DNA from: Bacillus sp. RO1
Lineage (GTDB): Bacteria > Bacillota > Bacilli > Bacillales > Bacillaceae_I
Direction of reading: 5' to 3'
Assembly (NCBI RefSeq): GCF_012524115.1
Contig: NZ_JAAZWB010000092.1
Location: forward strand, 1 to 64,000
Length of the DNA stretch: 64,000 bases
Part shown: piece after piece, positions 9,023-18,359 of the stretch
How positions within the stretch are numbered: position 1 is the stretch's first letter
Layout of the letters: each line of letters begins with the position of its first letter
Notes under the pieces: generated by a model
Seen by the model: only the letters and a program-made list of their open reading frames with translations
What the model was told of the DNA's origin: nothing
Databases searched by the model: none
Translations under genes and position numbers: made by a program

Positions 9023-9538
9023 CTAAAAAGTACTCTGCTTTTTATTAATAAAAGAAAAAAGTGTTTTAGTGGCCAGTGCTAAAGAAATAAAGGAGAAAAA
9101 AGATTTCATATGGGTCCATTCTTTCAACTCCAACATGTCAAGCATCATAAACAATGGTTCAAAAATAAAAGACAAAACCGCTGCACAAAGCACACTTCCT
9201 ATGACAAATCTTTTCCAAGTAGACACATACTGATAAAGAATCATATACATAACCGGTATGACAGCTGAATCCGCCGGGAGCAATGTTTGAATGTCTGTGT
9301 TTAACTTAAAGGGGTAGCTCCACTTGCCATATTCTGTCCCAAGTAAGTCAAGCCAAGTTGCCATTGCAGCCCAACAGAGACCATATGCAAGTATTTCAAA
9401 TACCCTCTTTTTATCTACTATCCACCACCATATTACCCATGGAAGAAATATGGATGTTAACAAAAGCCACCAGCGTGGATCGGCAATTGAGCTTAAAACT
9501 ATCCGGTTGTATAGGTAGTCATAATTGACAATCTCCAT
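9023..9538 (-). CDS. CBO0543-type integral membrane protein, function unknown
   Basis: A 171-aa hydrophobic protein with about five predicted membrane helices (for example WWLLLTSIFLPWVIWWWIV and FVIGSVLCAAVLSFIF). The GTEYGKWSYPF segment is typical of proteins annotated as CBO0543 family in Firmicutes; this is recognition from memory. The second ATG (9538) is preferred because the first lies only 2 nt from the gagagg ribosome binding site. It ends at the edge of the tre promoter but is probably unrelated to it. Confidence 0.7.
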   Translation of the reverse strand: MEIVNYDYLYNRIVLSSIADPRWWLLLTSIFLPWVIWWWIVDKKRVFEILAYGLCWAAMATWLDLLGTEYGKWSYPFKLNTDIQTLLPADSAVIPVMYMILYQYVSTWKRFVIGSVLCAAVLSFIFEPLFMMLDMLELKEWTHMKSFFSFISLALATKTLFSFINKKQSTF

Positions 9539-9644
9539 TATGTACATTCCCTCTCTTTATTACCTTAAACACTTATAAAAACAGTCATAAGTTGTTTTAT
9601 TTTCCCCTACACCCCTTAATTTACTCAATCCCTTAATGTCCAAA

Positions 9645-9674
9645 CAAAAAACACTGCAGGTTATGCAGTGTTTA
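9645..9674 (-). terminator. Terminator after the exported protein gene at 9672
   Basis: Minus strand aacactgc and gcagtgtt form an 8-bp stem with a short loop and a U-run, overlapping the stop codon. Confidence 0.8.
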
Positions 9675-10154
9675 GAGTGATATCGTTGTCGTTATTGGGA
9701 GGAAGGAAAATATTTTAAAGGTGATCTTTACTTTTTCTGCTGCTTCTACGCTTCCTTTACTTTTTGAATCAGTGATATAGATGCTATAGATTTCTTCTTT
9801 TTTGGAAGTGTCACTTGGAATGGTAACCTCCTTCAATTCTTCAAACTCCTCTGTTTGAGTAGACATGAATGACTGATCCACGTTGGCGTCACTACCAGAA
9901 TACACTCCATTAAGTTTGATGCTATAAGCCGTGATGGGCAGCTCGTTTTCTTTGCTGTCCATCATGGAGGCCCTGTAAACTTTAATGGGCATGACATAAG
10001 GGTTTTGCAGGCTTAATGATATGCCATTTTGATTTGTTTCCTTTACTGCTGAAGCGATAACTTCTTCTTTTGTGGTGTGGATATAGAGCATAAATAAGAA
10101 TAGGCTTATGATTAGTGCTAGTGTAAGACGTACTGGTTTTTTTAATTTTTTCAA
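9672..10154 (-). CDS. Membrane-anchored exported protein, unknown family
   Basis: I do not recognise the family. From the TTG at 10154 it is 160 aa, with one N-terminal membrane segment (about residues 10-27, LTLALIISLFLFMLYI) and a beta-rich, Ser/Thr-rich outside part. The TTG is chosen because a gaggag ribosome binding site lies 8 nt before it; an upstream ATG at 10172 lies before that site. It follows the ComEC-like gene by about 80 nt and may be cotranscribed with it. Confidence 0.6.
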   Translation of the reverse strand: MKKLKKPVRLTLALIISLFLFMLYIHTTKEEVIASAVKETNQNGISLSLQNPYVMPIKVYRASMMDSKENELPITAYSIKLNGVYSGSDANVDQSFMSTQTEEFEELKEVTIPSDTSKKEEIYSIYITDSKSKGSVEAAEKVKITFKIFSFLPITTTISL

Positions 10155-10232
10155 TTGTAAGGCTCCTCGCATTGTGTTCTTTGAAAATAATATCTTTTTT
10201 ACTTACATAACACAATTCGAAGCTATTGAAAC

Positions 10233-11495
10233 CTATTCGTCCTTCACTCCTGCTTCATATTCATCCACTAAATCTCCTTGATCATCATATAGCTGGGCTT
10301 TATCTCCATTATTATTCCATAAATGGTCACTCAGCCAATGGATATATTTTTTGAAATGTTGTTTATGTGCGCCAGAAGCAATGTAAATGGTTTCGCCTGG
10401 TTGGAGCTTATAATTTTCAGGGAAATCATACGTTTGATACCCTTTTTTACTTACTAATTTCCAATAGGACATATCAACTGTTTCAGCACTTTTATTTTCT
10501 AACGTGACCATTTCTTCTTTAACATCCAAATCAGTGATGACAATTGATTTTTTAGATTCTTGCTTTTGCTGATTAGCATAAAGCCAGGGACGATTATTGA
10601 CGAATAATAACTTTCCATCTGTTGAAAATACGATGCTCCCAGACTCTGCCGTATTGTATATATCCGCCCCGCTCTCAATCAATCTGTTTAAGACTGGCAA
10701 ATGGGGGTGGTGAAAGTCATTATCTTTTCCGGCGGATATTACGGCTATTTTAGGTTGAACATCCTTCAAAAACGAAGCTGTTGATGAGCTATTAGAACCA
10801 TGATGTGCGACTTTCAATATTGTCGATTGCAGGTTGTACTTCCTGCTCATTCGCTTTTCTTCTTGCTCCTCCGTATCACCCATCAAAAGAAATTTCATCT
10901 CCCCATATTTTATATGTAGGACGATGGAAGCATTGTTGGTTTCTTTTTCTTCCGACCCACTGTTTAACACCTTGATCTTCAACTCTGGATCAATGTCCAA
11001 CATCATTTTTTCCTTCGCATATTGTACGGGGACAATATTGTTCCAGACATATTGTTTGTATTGAATAAAAGTTAATGTTGTATGGGCCTTTCCGCTGTCT
11101 AATATTTTCTTGACGGGTAACTTTTCTAATAAAGAAGGGATTCCTCCAATATGATCAAAATCGGGATGAGTGATAACTAATAAATCAATGGACTTAACGT
11201 TAAGCTTCTTCAAATAAGCAAGCAGCTTTTTAGAGGAATCCTTTGGGCCAGTATCTACAAGTACGTTAGATCCATTAGGTGTTTGCAATAGAATTGCGTC
11301 CCCTTGTCCGACATCAATGAAATGAATAAGTAATGGCAGCGAAACAATGTTAGTATTCTTAGGTTTTTCTATTTCATAAAGAAATGTTTGTGCGTCTGTT
11401 TGATTAATGGAAAGTGGTGTCAGAGTACTTGACTGGGATGTATTCAGAGGCTGAAGAAGAATGGAGAGAAGCAGCAGTATGATGATTTTTTTCAT
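10233..11495 (-). CDS. Secreted ComEC-like metallo-beta-lactamase fold protein with lamin-tail domain
   Basis: About 420 aa. A hydrophobic signal segment is followed by a metallo-beta-lactamase domain like the extracellular ComEC/Rec2 hydrolase domain: FIDVGQGDAI near residue 60 and the metal motif HPDFDH near 110, then HHGSNSS. Residues about 310-420 look like a lamin-tail domain (ENKSAETVDMSYWKL, LQPGETIYI). The pairing fits an exported nuclease or phosphodiesterase. The ATG at 11495 is preferred over a TTG at 11501 on spacing. No DNA-uptake genes lie nearby. Confidence 0.85.
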   Translation of the reverse strand: MKKIIILLLLSILLQPLNTSQSSTLTPLSINQTDAQTFLYEIEKPKNTNIVSLPLLIHFIDVGQGDAILLQTPNGSNVLVDTGPKDSSKKLLAYLKKLNVKSIDLLVITHPDFDHIGGIPSLLEKLPVKKILDSGKAHTTLTFIQYKQYVWNNIVPVQYAKEKMMLDIDPELKIKVLNSGSEEKETNNASIVLHIKYGEMKFLLMGDTEEQEEKRMSRKYNLQSTILKVAHHGSNSSSTASFLKDVQPKIAVISAGKDNDFHHPHLPVLNRLIESGADIYNTAESGSIVFSTDGKLLFVNNRPWLYANQQKQESKKSIVITDLDVKEEMVTLENKSAETVDMSYWKLVSKKGYQTYDFPENYKLQPGETIYIASGAHKQHFKKYIHWLSDHLWNNNGDKAQLYDDQGDLVDEYEAGVKDE

Positions 11496-11569
11496 GTTCA
11501 ACCTACTCCCCCCCTTGTGTGATGATTCTATATTTACTATGAGGGAGAGTCGGTATTTTTATTCATTAA

Positions 11570-13777
11570 TTAGTTCGTAAAGCCGATGTTATCTAAGAAA
11601 ATTAAACCCCTATCGGTCTGGTTGAATTCAAAAGTAACCTCTTCTATCTGAGTGTAATCTATGTCCGGAAAGTTCTCTTTTAAATAATTTAATGGAATAC
11701 CGTAAGTTTGGAGCATATGTTCATACTGATTACCGTACCGCTCGTTCCACCAATCAAAACGGTACAAAGTAGTCGTATAAGTAGGTTCGATATCGATGGT
11801 TTTTCTTACTCTGCCATCAAAATTGGCTATTCCCTTTGCTTTAACACTTACTGATACAGGAATCGCTTTATTTTCAGATCCCTCGGGTAGGTCAATATGA
11901 TAAAAATCATACCTTGATGAATGGGCCTGTACTGCATCAAACCTTAATACTGTCTGTTCTGAAAAGTTATCAGCAGCACCTTCAGGCAATTTAAGGGTAT
12001 ATCGACTATTTTTATTCGTCCAACCCAATTTAACTACTTGATTATTTTGCTGTTCTTTATTTCTCAGAAGTAAATTAATTTCTTTCCAGACGCGAAGGTT
12101 GTACCCTTGTAGCTGTCCGCCATTTTGTGTTGTCTTCGTTACATCCACATCCTCTTCGAATGTAGCAATAGGTTGAAAATCACGATCTTCATAGCGCACA
12201 CGAAGTGGATCGGTTGGAATCCACGTCGAAGCAATTTCCTTATCTGAGAAGACTCCACGGTAATCACGTTTTCCTTTTAGCGTGGCGTCAAGAAAAGCAG
12301 AAACATACACCTTGGTGATTTCTCTTTGAGTTTCAGGATCCATTATTTCTTTTCGGTTCATAAACCACCAATATGGGCTTGGCTGATCCACTTCCCAGTC
12401 TGAATTAAATTGGCCATGGTTGGCGCCATAGATATACACACTGCTTTTGAACCCGTCAAAGTCTTCAGAAAAAGAAACACGCTGAAATTGCTTCATCCCT
12501 AGGTAGTTCGTATGGTCAGTATCATTACCACCTTGGAGAGTAAGATAGTTCACATCTTGTAGACTGACTGGTTGATCTCCCGGTTTGAATCGACCATCAC
12601 CAGGGGATAAACCTATTAATGATTTTATGGAAAAATCAAAGTTCAAACTCACTTTTGCGTTGTTCGGAAACCTGTCAAGTTCATTAAAGAGAGCCGCGAT
12701 ACTGACAGCTTCTCCACCCCTAGAGTGGCCGATGAGAGCGATATTGTCCATATCTACTCTATTGTAAAGCGCATGTGTTTTGTCTTTGTTCCATGACTGC
12801 CAAAGTTCCAAGTGCTTTAATAATAGCCAGGCCCTACCGGCGTTATCCCAGCCGATATGACCTGTTTTCCCGGAGTTGATGAAATTTTGGTCAACCGACG
12901 CAACGATATACCCTTTACTTGCCAGCATTTCTCCAAGATAAGCGTAACCTCCGTCTGAAAAATCAACCATATTATGGTTGCCATGAACGATTAATACAAG
13001 AGGATATGCACCTCCCTCATCTTTTTCAGGCATCCACACTCGCCCATTCAACGGGGCATTGTATAAATCAAAACCCCAAAACCATTCTCGATACCATTTA
13101 TTCAAGCCCTTAGGTTGTGCAACAAACGATGACATATTGACAGTTTTGGTTTCATATTTAACATCTCTATACTCCTTCCTGCGTTCATCCTTGCCACTTC
13201 CATAGGTAAAATATTGAACCTTGGCACTTCCACTCTCGGCTGGATTTGTTAAAGTAGTGGCAACTTCTCCTACCTCAAGTGACCAAGGACCATCTTTTCC
13301 ATCTGTAATTGCAAGATAAATAGCGGCTACGTGCAAGCCTAGCGTAAGAAAACTAAAAAAGAGAAAAAGTGCTTTTTTCCGTTTACGATAGAGAAATACG
13401 GTGATTCCTAATAATATGGCCAGTACCATTACGGCAAAACCCATCAATCGGAAGAATGGGCCCATAAATGAGCCAACACTGTATATTACAGCTATACAAG
13501 CTACGATGACTGACACAAGAAATCTAGGTAAACCCCTTAAAATATTTAAGAGGATTAGCGTAATCCCTATCCCCAAAACTAATGCCAATGCACCAGTACC
13601 TGAAATCAAAAGTATATCAAACCACTTTCCTGCACCCGTAAAGAAAAAATAACTTAATACCACAACAAAAAACGATATATAAAGAAGGAGACTTATTACC
13701 AGTTGCCTTTTGCTTTCGCTCATGAAGCTACTAGCTTTTTCTACACTGTTATCATAAAGCTGTTTTAGCTTGTTCAT
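11570..13777 (-). CDS. Membrane-anchored alpha/beta hydrolase
   Basis: A 735-aa protein. The first ~165 residues hold about five membrane helices. The rest is an extracytoplasmic alpha/beta hydrolase with the nucleophile elbow GHSRGGEA near residue 350, an oxyanion-type VIVHGNHNMVDF upstream and a candidate catalytic His in GANHGQF. A C-terminal beta-rich region of ~180 residues may be a carbohydrate-binding-like fold. The arrangement resembles the chlorophyllase/PET-hydrolase-like superfamily. Substrate unknown. It ends about 68 nt before the ComEC-like gene. Confidence 0.8.
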   Translation of the reverse strand: MNKLKQLYDNSVEKASSFMSESKRQLVISLLLYISFFVVVLSYFFFTGAGKWFDILLISGTGALALVLGIGITLILLNILRGLPRFLVSVIVACIAVIYSVGSFMGPFFRLMGFAVMVLAILLGITVFLYRKRKKALFLFFSFLTLGLHVAAIYLAITDGKDGPWSLEVGEVATTLTNPAESGSAKVQYFTYGSGKDERRKEYRDVKYETKTVNMSSFVAQPKGLNKWYREWFWGFDLYNAPLNGRVWMPEKDEGGAYPLVLIVHGNHNMVDFSDGGYAYLGEMLASKGYIVASVDQNFINSGKTGHIGWDNAGRAWLLLKHLELWQSWNKDKTHALYNRVDMDNIALIGHSRGGEAVSIAALFNELDRFPNNAKVSLNFDFSIKSLIGLSPGDGRFKPGDQPVSLQDVNYLTLQGGNDTDHTNYLGMKQFQRVSFSEDFDGFKSSVYIYGANHGQFNSDWEVDQPSPYWWFMNRKEIMDPETQREITKVYVSAFLDATLKGKRDYRGVFSDKEIASTWIPTDPLRVRYEDRDFQPIATFEEDVDVTKTTQNGGQLQGYNLRVWKEINLLLRNKEQQNNQVVKLGWTNKNSRYTLKLPEGAADNFSEQTVLRFDAVQAHSSRYDFYHIDLPEGSENKAIPVSVSVKAKGIANFDGRVRKTIDIEPTYTTTLYRFDWWNERYGNQYEHMLQTYGIPLNYLKENFPDIDYTQIEEVTFEFNQTDRGLIFLDNIGFTN

Positions 13778-13798
13778 TTTAAACTCCTACTCATTTTA

Positions 13799-15262
13799 TT
13801 AAAGCAGGTATTTTTTTATAATTTCTTGGTGTTCCTGCTTCTTTCTATCACTACTTATAATGCTACATAAAAAATAGGCCGCAAGTGAAAGTATTACTGG
13901 TACTACAACGCTGTGCATCCCAAATGCGTCCGGATAATATAAAGTTATATAGATATAGGAAAGTACCCCTACCAGTATGGATGCCAGTGCACCTATCGCA
14001 TTGCCACCTTTCCAATAAAGCCCCAACACAACCGGCCAGATAAAGGCCGCTTCCAGCCCACCGAATGCAAATAGATTTAAGGTAATGAGGAACGCAGGTG
14101 GATCAATCGCCATAAAGAACACAAGTACCCCTACGACCGCTGTTACTCCAATACTTATACGCTTGATGCTTTTTTCTGGTGCGTCAGGACGGATATAATT
14201 TAAGTATACGTCTTTCACTATGGAAGAACTCACTATAAGCAATAGAGAATCAACCGTTGACATAATGGCAGCCATAGGAGCTGCCAAGACAATCCCTGCC
14301 AGCCATCCTGGCAAAACATGCAGGGCCAATAGTGGCATGACTGTATCTGGTGTATCTAAGCCCGGTAATACCGCTCTTCCAAACACACCTGCCAAGTGCA
14401 TGCCTAGCATGATGAACCCAACAACGACCGTACCAATCATCAATGCTGCATGCATAGCTTTGGAATTCTTATATGACATAGCTCTGACAGCCACCTGAGG
14501 AAGTCCAACTACTCCAACGCCTACTAAGATCCAAAAAGAAGATACATATAATGGTGTCAATGACCCATCCGCTCCAAAAGGAGTGATAAGATTAGGATTC
14601 TCCTTTAAGAGATCGCTCATAATTGCAGGTATGCCACCACCAGCAACGATGGTACCTGCCAATATGACTGTCGTCCCGATCACCATGATGATTCCCTGCA
14701 CACTGTCAGTAATGGCCACTGCACGGAATCCTCCGATGATTACATATACCAATACCGATGCAGCAAATACAAATAACGCAGAGGTATACGAAAGACCCGT
14801 TATCGACTCGATTAGCCTTGCACCGCCAATCCACTGTGCTGCCATAGCAGAGAAAAGGAAAAGTATGATGCTACAGGCCGATAATAACACGACCCATTTA
14901 CTCTGATACCTTTCTTTTAAAAAATCGATCAGGGTGATGGCTTTCATTTTCCGTGCTACAATAGCGAATTTCTTTCCTAAAATCGTCAAAACAAAATATC
15001 CTGTCACCACTTGTATCATGGCCAACAACACCCAACCGAGCCCTTTATGGTAAGCAATTCCCGGTCCTCCGATGAAGCTTGAGGCACTCCCATATGTCGC
15101 GACCATGGTCATAGCAAGTAACAGTCCTCCAAGCTCTCTTCCTCCAAGGAAATAATCCTGTACAAATGAAGAGGAGTTAGCTAATTTCTTGGAGGCAAAC
15201 ACTCCTATTAGAAAAATAATAACCAGAAAAATCAGCAATGGAATAATAACTTGTATGTTCAT
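13799..15262 (-). CDS. panF: Sodium/pantothenate symporter
   Basis: A 487-aa solute:sodium symporter with about 13 membrane helices, matching PanF in size and in segments such as FLGGRELGGLLLAMTMVATYGSASSFIGGPG. It imports pantothenate, the vitamin B5 precursor of CoA. Its ATG overlaps the yhdT stop by 4 nt (ATGA), so the two are translationally coupled, and the yhdT-panF pairing itself supports the call. Confidence 0.9.
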   Translation of the reverse strand: MNIQVIIPLLIFLVIIFLIGVFASKKLANSSSFVQDYFLGGRELGGLLLAMTMVATYGSASSFIGGPGIAYHKGLGWVLLAMIQVVTGYFVLTILGKKFAIVARKMKAITLIDFLKERYQSKWVVLLSACSIILFLFSAMAAQWIGGARLIESITGLSYTSALFVFAASVLVYVIIGGFRAVAITDSVQGIIMVIGTTVILAGTIVAGGGIPAIMSDLLKENPNLITPFGADGSLTPLYVSSFWILVGVGVVGLPQVAVRAMSYKNSKAMHAALMIGTVVVGFIMLGMHLAGVFGRAVLPGLDTPDTVMPLLALHVLPGWLAGIVLAAPMAAIMSTVDSLLLIVSSSIVKDVYLNYIRPDAPEKSIKRISIGVTAVVGVLVFFMAIDPPAFLITLNLFAFGGLEAAFIWPVVLGLYWKGGNAIGALASILVGVLSYIYITLYYPDAFGMHSVVVPVILSLAAYFLCSIISSDRKKQEHQEIIKKYLL

Positions 15263-15552
15263 GAACGATCTCCTTCTTCATCTGACTCTAAAGGAAGATC
15301 CTTAAACAAAAACCTGACCACTAGAATGACGAGTATTATGATGATAATGAAACCTAGTATACAACTATAAAAAAACCAAGCGGGAAAACCTAAAATATAT
15401 GTATATGTTTCGACCGGCTTTGATCCAAAACCATAAGCAAAACCGTACCACCAAGCAAAATGGAAAAGAACCAGCGCAATCCCGATCCATGCTTCTCTGT
15501 GTGCGATGGGATAGCGCCAGTCTCCTTTACCTTTGTTAAATTTTTCGTGCAT
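15259..15552 (-). CDS. yhdT: YhdT family small membrane protein
   Basis: A 97-aa protein with two membrane helices (GIALVLFHFAWWYGFAYGFG and FFYSCILGFIIIIILVILVV) and a charged tail. This is the DUF997/YhdT family, which is regularly encoded just upstream of panF. The role is unknown; an accessory function for the symporter is inferred from conserved linkage and the 4-nt overlap. Confidence 0.88.
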   Translation of the reverse strand: MHEKFNKGKGDWRYPIAHREAWIGIALVLFHFAWWYGFAYGFGSKPVETYTYILGFPAWFFYSCILGFIIIIILVILVVRFLFKDLPLESDEEGDRS

Positions 15553-15572
15553 AAAATCACTCTCTTTTTATT

Positions 15573-16742
15573 TCAGTCTGTATTTCTTAAAAAAGCCTGC
15601 TTAGCCAGTATTTCAATTGTAATCTCATCTGCAGGAGGGTTATGTAATCCTGCCCGGACATCACGGTAATGGCGTTGAAGAGGATGTTCTGCATGTAGGC
15701 TTTGTGCGCCAACAATCCGCATCGCTTCATCAACAATTGAGATGGCACTGTTTGTTGCAACCAGCTTGGCTGTTGCAAGTTCTCCAATTAATTCATTTCG
15801 TTTATCAGGCTCTTCATCCCATATTCTAGCCACGCTGTATAACAAATGACGTGCTGTCGTCAATTCCATATCCATCCTTGCTACCCTATCCCTTACTTTA
15901 GGTACTTCTCTTATTGGATGAGGCAGGCTGTTTGGATGGTATGAATCAGCAAATGATACAGCTTCATTTCTTGCTGCAATGGCTATCCCTAAGTAACATG
16001 CAGGTATATGTAGAAGCCACCCTTGTGGTCCCGGAATTTTTTTCTTTTTTATATATAATAGTGCCTGTTCATCTGTCATTACATCCGTTAACACCAAATC
16101 ATCACTTCTTGTAGCTCTCATACTCATAGAGTTCCACGTTTCTTCAATAGAGATTCCCTTCAGTTCGCGAGGAAGTAAAAACTCCCCTACATCATCCGTT
16201 CCTTCTATGCTTGCTGAGATAATGAAATAATCCAAAACAGGCGCTAGGGAAGTGAAATTTTTTCTTCCGTTAATCTGCCAACCGCCTCCAGAGAGCTTTT
16301 TGGCAACTGTCTCAGGTTTCCCTCCTCTTGCAGGGCTCCCGGTCTTTCTTTCACTATGCGCACTGTTAATCAATTTTTTGTGTTGTACAATATCCCCACA
16401 AATCTTTCTATAAATATCCTTAGGCCATGATTGATTTATCCCTTCGTTCATCATGATACCTAAATGCCAACCAAGACTTAGTGCAGTTGGTCCATCACCT
16501 TGTGCAATGGTTTCCTGCAGTAATACAAACTCATATAGCCCTGCACCTTTCCCACCGTATTCCTTTGGTATGGTAAGATCCAATAAACCCGCATCTTTAA
16601 GTGCTTGAAAATTTTCAAAAGGAAATTCAGCATTCTGATCATACTTGCCAGCGCGGGTATAAAAGTCTGAAGCCAATGAAGATGCTTTTTTTTCGATCAG
16701 CTCTTGCTCTTGTGTTCTTGCAAAACTTCTGATTCCATTCAT
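15573..16742 (-). CDS. Acyl-CoA dehydrogenase family protein (YdbM-like)
   Basis: A 389-aa flavoprotein of the acyl-CoA dehydrogenase fold: N-terminal helical domain (LKDAGLLDLTIPKEYGG), central beta domain (INGRKNFTSLAPVLDYF) and C-terminal helical domain with the QSLHAEHPLQRHYRDVRA pattern. It resembles B. subtilis YdbM. The usual catalytic Glu could not be placed with confidence, so a monooxygenase-like member is possible. A MITE lies immediately upstream of its ribosome binding site and may have replaced the native promoter. The yhdT start follows 20 nt downstream. Confidence 0.8.
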   Translation of the reverse strand: MNGIRSFARTQEQELIEKKASSLASDFYTRAGKYDQNAEFPFENFQALKDAGLLDLTIPKEYGGKGAGLYEFVLLQETIAQGDGPTALSLGWHLGIMMNEGINQSWPKDIYRKICGDIVQHKKLINSAHSERKTGSPARGGKPETVAKKLSGGGWQINGRKNFTSLAPVLDYFIISASIEGTDDVGEFLLPRELKGISIEETWNSMSMRATRSDDLVLTDVMTDEQALLYIKKKKIPGPQGWLLHIPACYLGIAIAARNEAVSFADSYHPNSLPHPIREVPKVRDRVARMDMELTTARHLLYSVARIWDEEPDKRNELIGELATAKLVATNSAISIVDEAMRIVGAQSLHAEHPLQRHYRDVRAGLHNPPADEITIEILAKQAFLRNTD

Positions 16743-16767
16743 ATGAAATAACCACCCCTATGCGAAT

Positions 16768-17043
16768 GAGACCACTGAAAAAGTCATTGAATTAAGACTG
16801 TGTTTAGAAACCGCTGTTGATTTCCGAAAATGGCTTCGCTTTCCTAGGGGCTGACGTGAGCCTCCTTCGGCTACGCCTGCGGGGTCTCCAGCTAACGCTA
16901 TCTCCCTCAGGACAAGGAAGGCTTCGGCAGCGAAACATCGCACGAAGAAAATGCGTAGCATTTTCGAGGAGTCTTCGCCTTTTGCTCCAATCACCAGCTA
17001 GGAATCATTAAATACTTTCCGTTATCAGTTTTTCAGTGGCCTC
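16768..17043. mobile_element. MITE-like element with terminal inverted repeats and 8-bp target duplication
   Basis: The ends are GAGACCACTGAAAAA (16768-16782) and TTTTTCAGTGGCCTC (17029-17043), inverted with one mismatch. The 8-mer ATGCGAAT occurs directly outside both ends (16760-16767 and 17044-17051), the mark of a transposition event. The 276-bp element has no transposase. Inside is a GC-richer dispersed repeat core (about 16805-17000, starting ccgctgttgatttccg) also found at 55730-55917. Short ORFs inside are not genes. Confidence 0.88.
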
Positions 17044-17087
17044 ATGCGAATTCCCCATCATTTTACCATAAGGTGATGTTGTAGCCA

Positions 17088-17621
17088 TTATTTAAAGTTG
17101 ATAGTTGGATTTTTTAAGTATTCTTTTTCTTCTTCTTCCGTCATAACGCCAGTTGCTTTACCAATCGTCCCATTAAGCAAGGACCAGACCCTGTTATGAT
17201 CTAGGTGTGCCGTGGAAAAGTCACCTTTCTGCCATTTTGTTAGAATTTCCACATACACTTTTTCATGTTTATAATCGGCTTCTTTGACTTTTTCTAATAG
17301 CCAATCAATTCTTTCAGGGGTCATCTTATAGTGGGTCCATTTGCTTTCCGCTTTGACTTTTTGGTGAGACATCCAATGAATGTAATTAGCAACATGGACT
17401 TCATTCAGTTTCTTCTTATGATTGAATGGATTTTCTTGTTCAACTGAAATATTGTTTGATGTTGATAATGTACTAGAAGAAGGGTTCCCTTGTACCCCTG
17501 CAGACCCGGTTTCCTGGGATGGGGACGTGTACAGATAGTAAGTAATGATTGCTCCGGCCATAAGTAAAACTGCCACAAATGGAAGGACTTTACTTTTGTT
17601 CGATTTGGACCAATTTTTCAT
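17088..17621 (-). CDS. Exported protein with N-terminal anchor, probably DUF6241
   Basis: A 177-aa protein with an N-terminal membrane segment (about residues 14-34), a low-complexity Ser/Thr/Asn linker and a conserved C-terminal domain (ANYIHWMSHQKV, WTHYKMTPERIDWLLEKV, VYVEILTKWQKGDF, HNRVWSLLNGTIGKA). This matches my recollection of DUF6241 in Bacilli; the function is unknown. The second ATG (17621) is used because an aaagggg ribosome binding site lies between the two candidates. Confidence 0.7.
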   Translation of the reverse strand: MKNWSKSNKSKVLPFVAVLLMAGAIITYYLYTSPSQETGSAGVQGNPSSSTLSTSNNISVEQENPFNHKKKLNEVHVANYIHWMSHQKVKAESKWTHYKMTPERIDWLLEKVKEADYKHEKVYVEILTKWQKGDFSTAHLDHNRVWSLLNGTIGKATGVMTEEEEKEYLKNPTINFK

Positions 17622-17722
17622 AGAAACCCCTTTCATTTAGAAAATTTAGTATTCTATTATTATATATGGTAAAGTATTACTTTTCTATGTTTCTATTAAC
17701 TTTGAGAGATTTTTAAGACAAA

Positions 17723-17756
17723 TAGAAAAGGCTGCCCTCAAAATATGGACAGCCCG
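17723..17756 (-). terminator. Terminator of the split-barrel oxidase-family gene
   Basis: Minus strand ggctgtcc pairs with gggcagcc (one G-U pair) and a U-rich tail follows. Confidence 0.75.
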
Positions 17757-17768
17757 TACAGCGTTACA

Positions 17769-18215
17769 TCAGCCTTTCAATAGCTCATAAACTTCTTCAT
17801 CTAACTTTTTGGCAAGGTCTTCGTCGTATGTTTTCACATAGTCAGGTTCTTGCGTTATTTTTCCGCCATAAAAAATGACATCTTCCACAGATTCTACTTC
17901 AACGGTTACTACACGATACTTCATTGTTTTATCAATGACTTCAGATACCGATCCTTTACCGTTAATGGAATAACAGCTTCCTGCACCAACAACACCTAAA
18001 ATCAATTCCGGGTTTTCTTGAATGTTGAATGCGCTCTCTGCCTTGTGGCCTAAAGCAAATTTAATCGTTTTACCATCTTCATGTGCAACCAACCATGACA
18101 CGATGCTTAAATTCGGTTTGTTGCTATCCTTGTCTGTTGTAATCAGGGACACGATTTTCTCCCCTTGCAATAGTTCAACTAGCTCTTTACTAAGCGAATT
18201 CTCTTTTCTCGGCAT
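17769..18215 (-). CDS. Pyridoxamine 5'-phosphate oxidase family (FMN-binding split barrel) protein
   Basis: A 148-aa protein with the split-barrel flavin fold: residues about 20-60 (VSLITTDKDSNKPNLSIVSWLVAHEDGKTIKFALG) match the family start. It may bind FMN or F420-like cofactors. No biosynthetic neighbours suggest a vitamin B6 role, so a general flavin reductase or stress function is more likely. It starts after a ggaggg ribosome binding site. Confidence 0.78.
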   Translation of the reverse strand: MPRKENSLSKELVELLQGEKIVSLITTDKDSNKPNLSIVSWLVAHEDGKTIKFALGHKAESAFNIQENPELILGVVGAGSCYSINGKGSVSEVIDKTMKYRVVTVEVESVEDVIFYGGKITQEPDYVKTYDEDLAKKLDEEVYELLKG

Positions 18216-18307
18216 AATCTTTCCCTCCTATTATCTACATATCACCATTATATACAATCTTTGGACAACTCGCCAAACCCTTATTCATACCCTCCCCCTC
18301 TTTTTAA

Positions 18308-18358
18308 ATACAAAACAGCGAAGCAACCTGATATTCTAACAGGATGCCCCGCTGTTTC
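18308..18358 (-). terminator. Terminator of the carboxypeptidase gene
   Basis: Minus strand aacagcg and cgctgtt with further pairing inside (catcctg and caggttg) form a long hairpin followed by ttttgtattt. Confidence 0.75.
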
Positions 18359-18359
18359 C

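Noticed and set aside
16758-17011. Two short open frames on opposite strands
   Set aside because: Both lie inside the MITE and have no ribosome binding site or family features.
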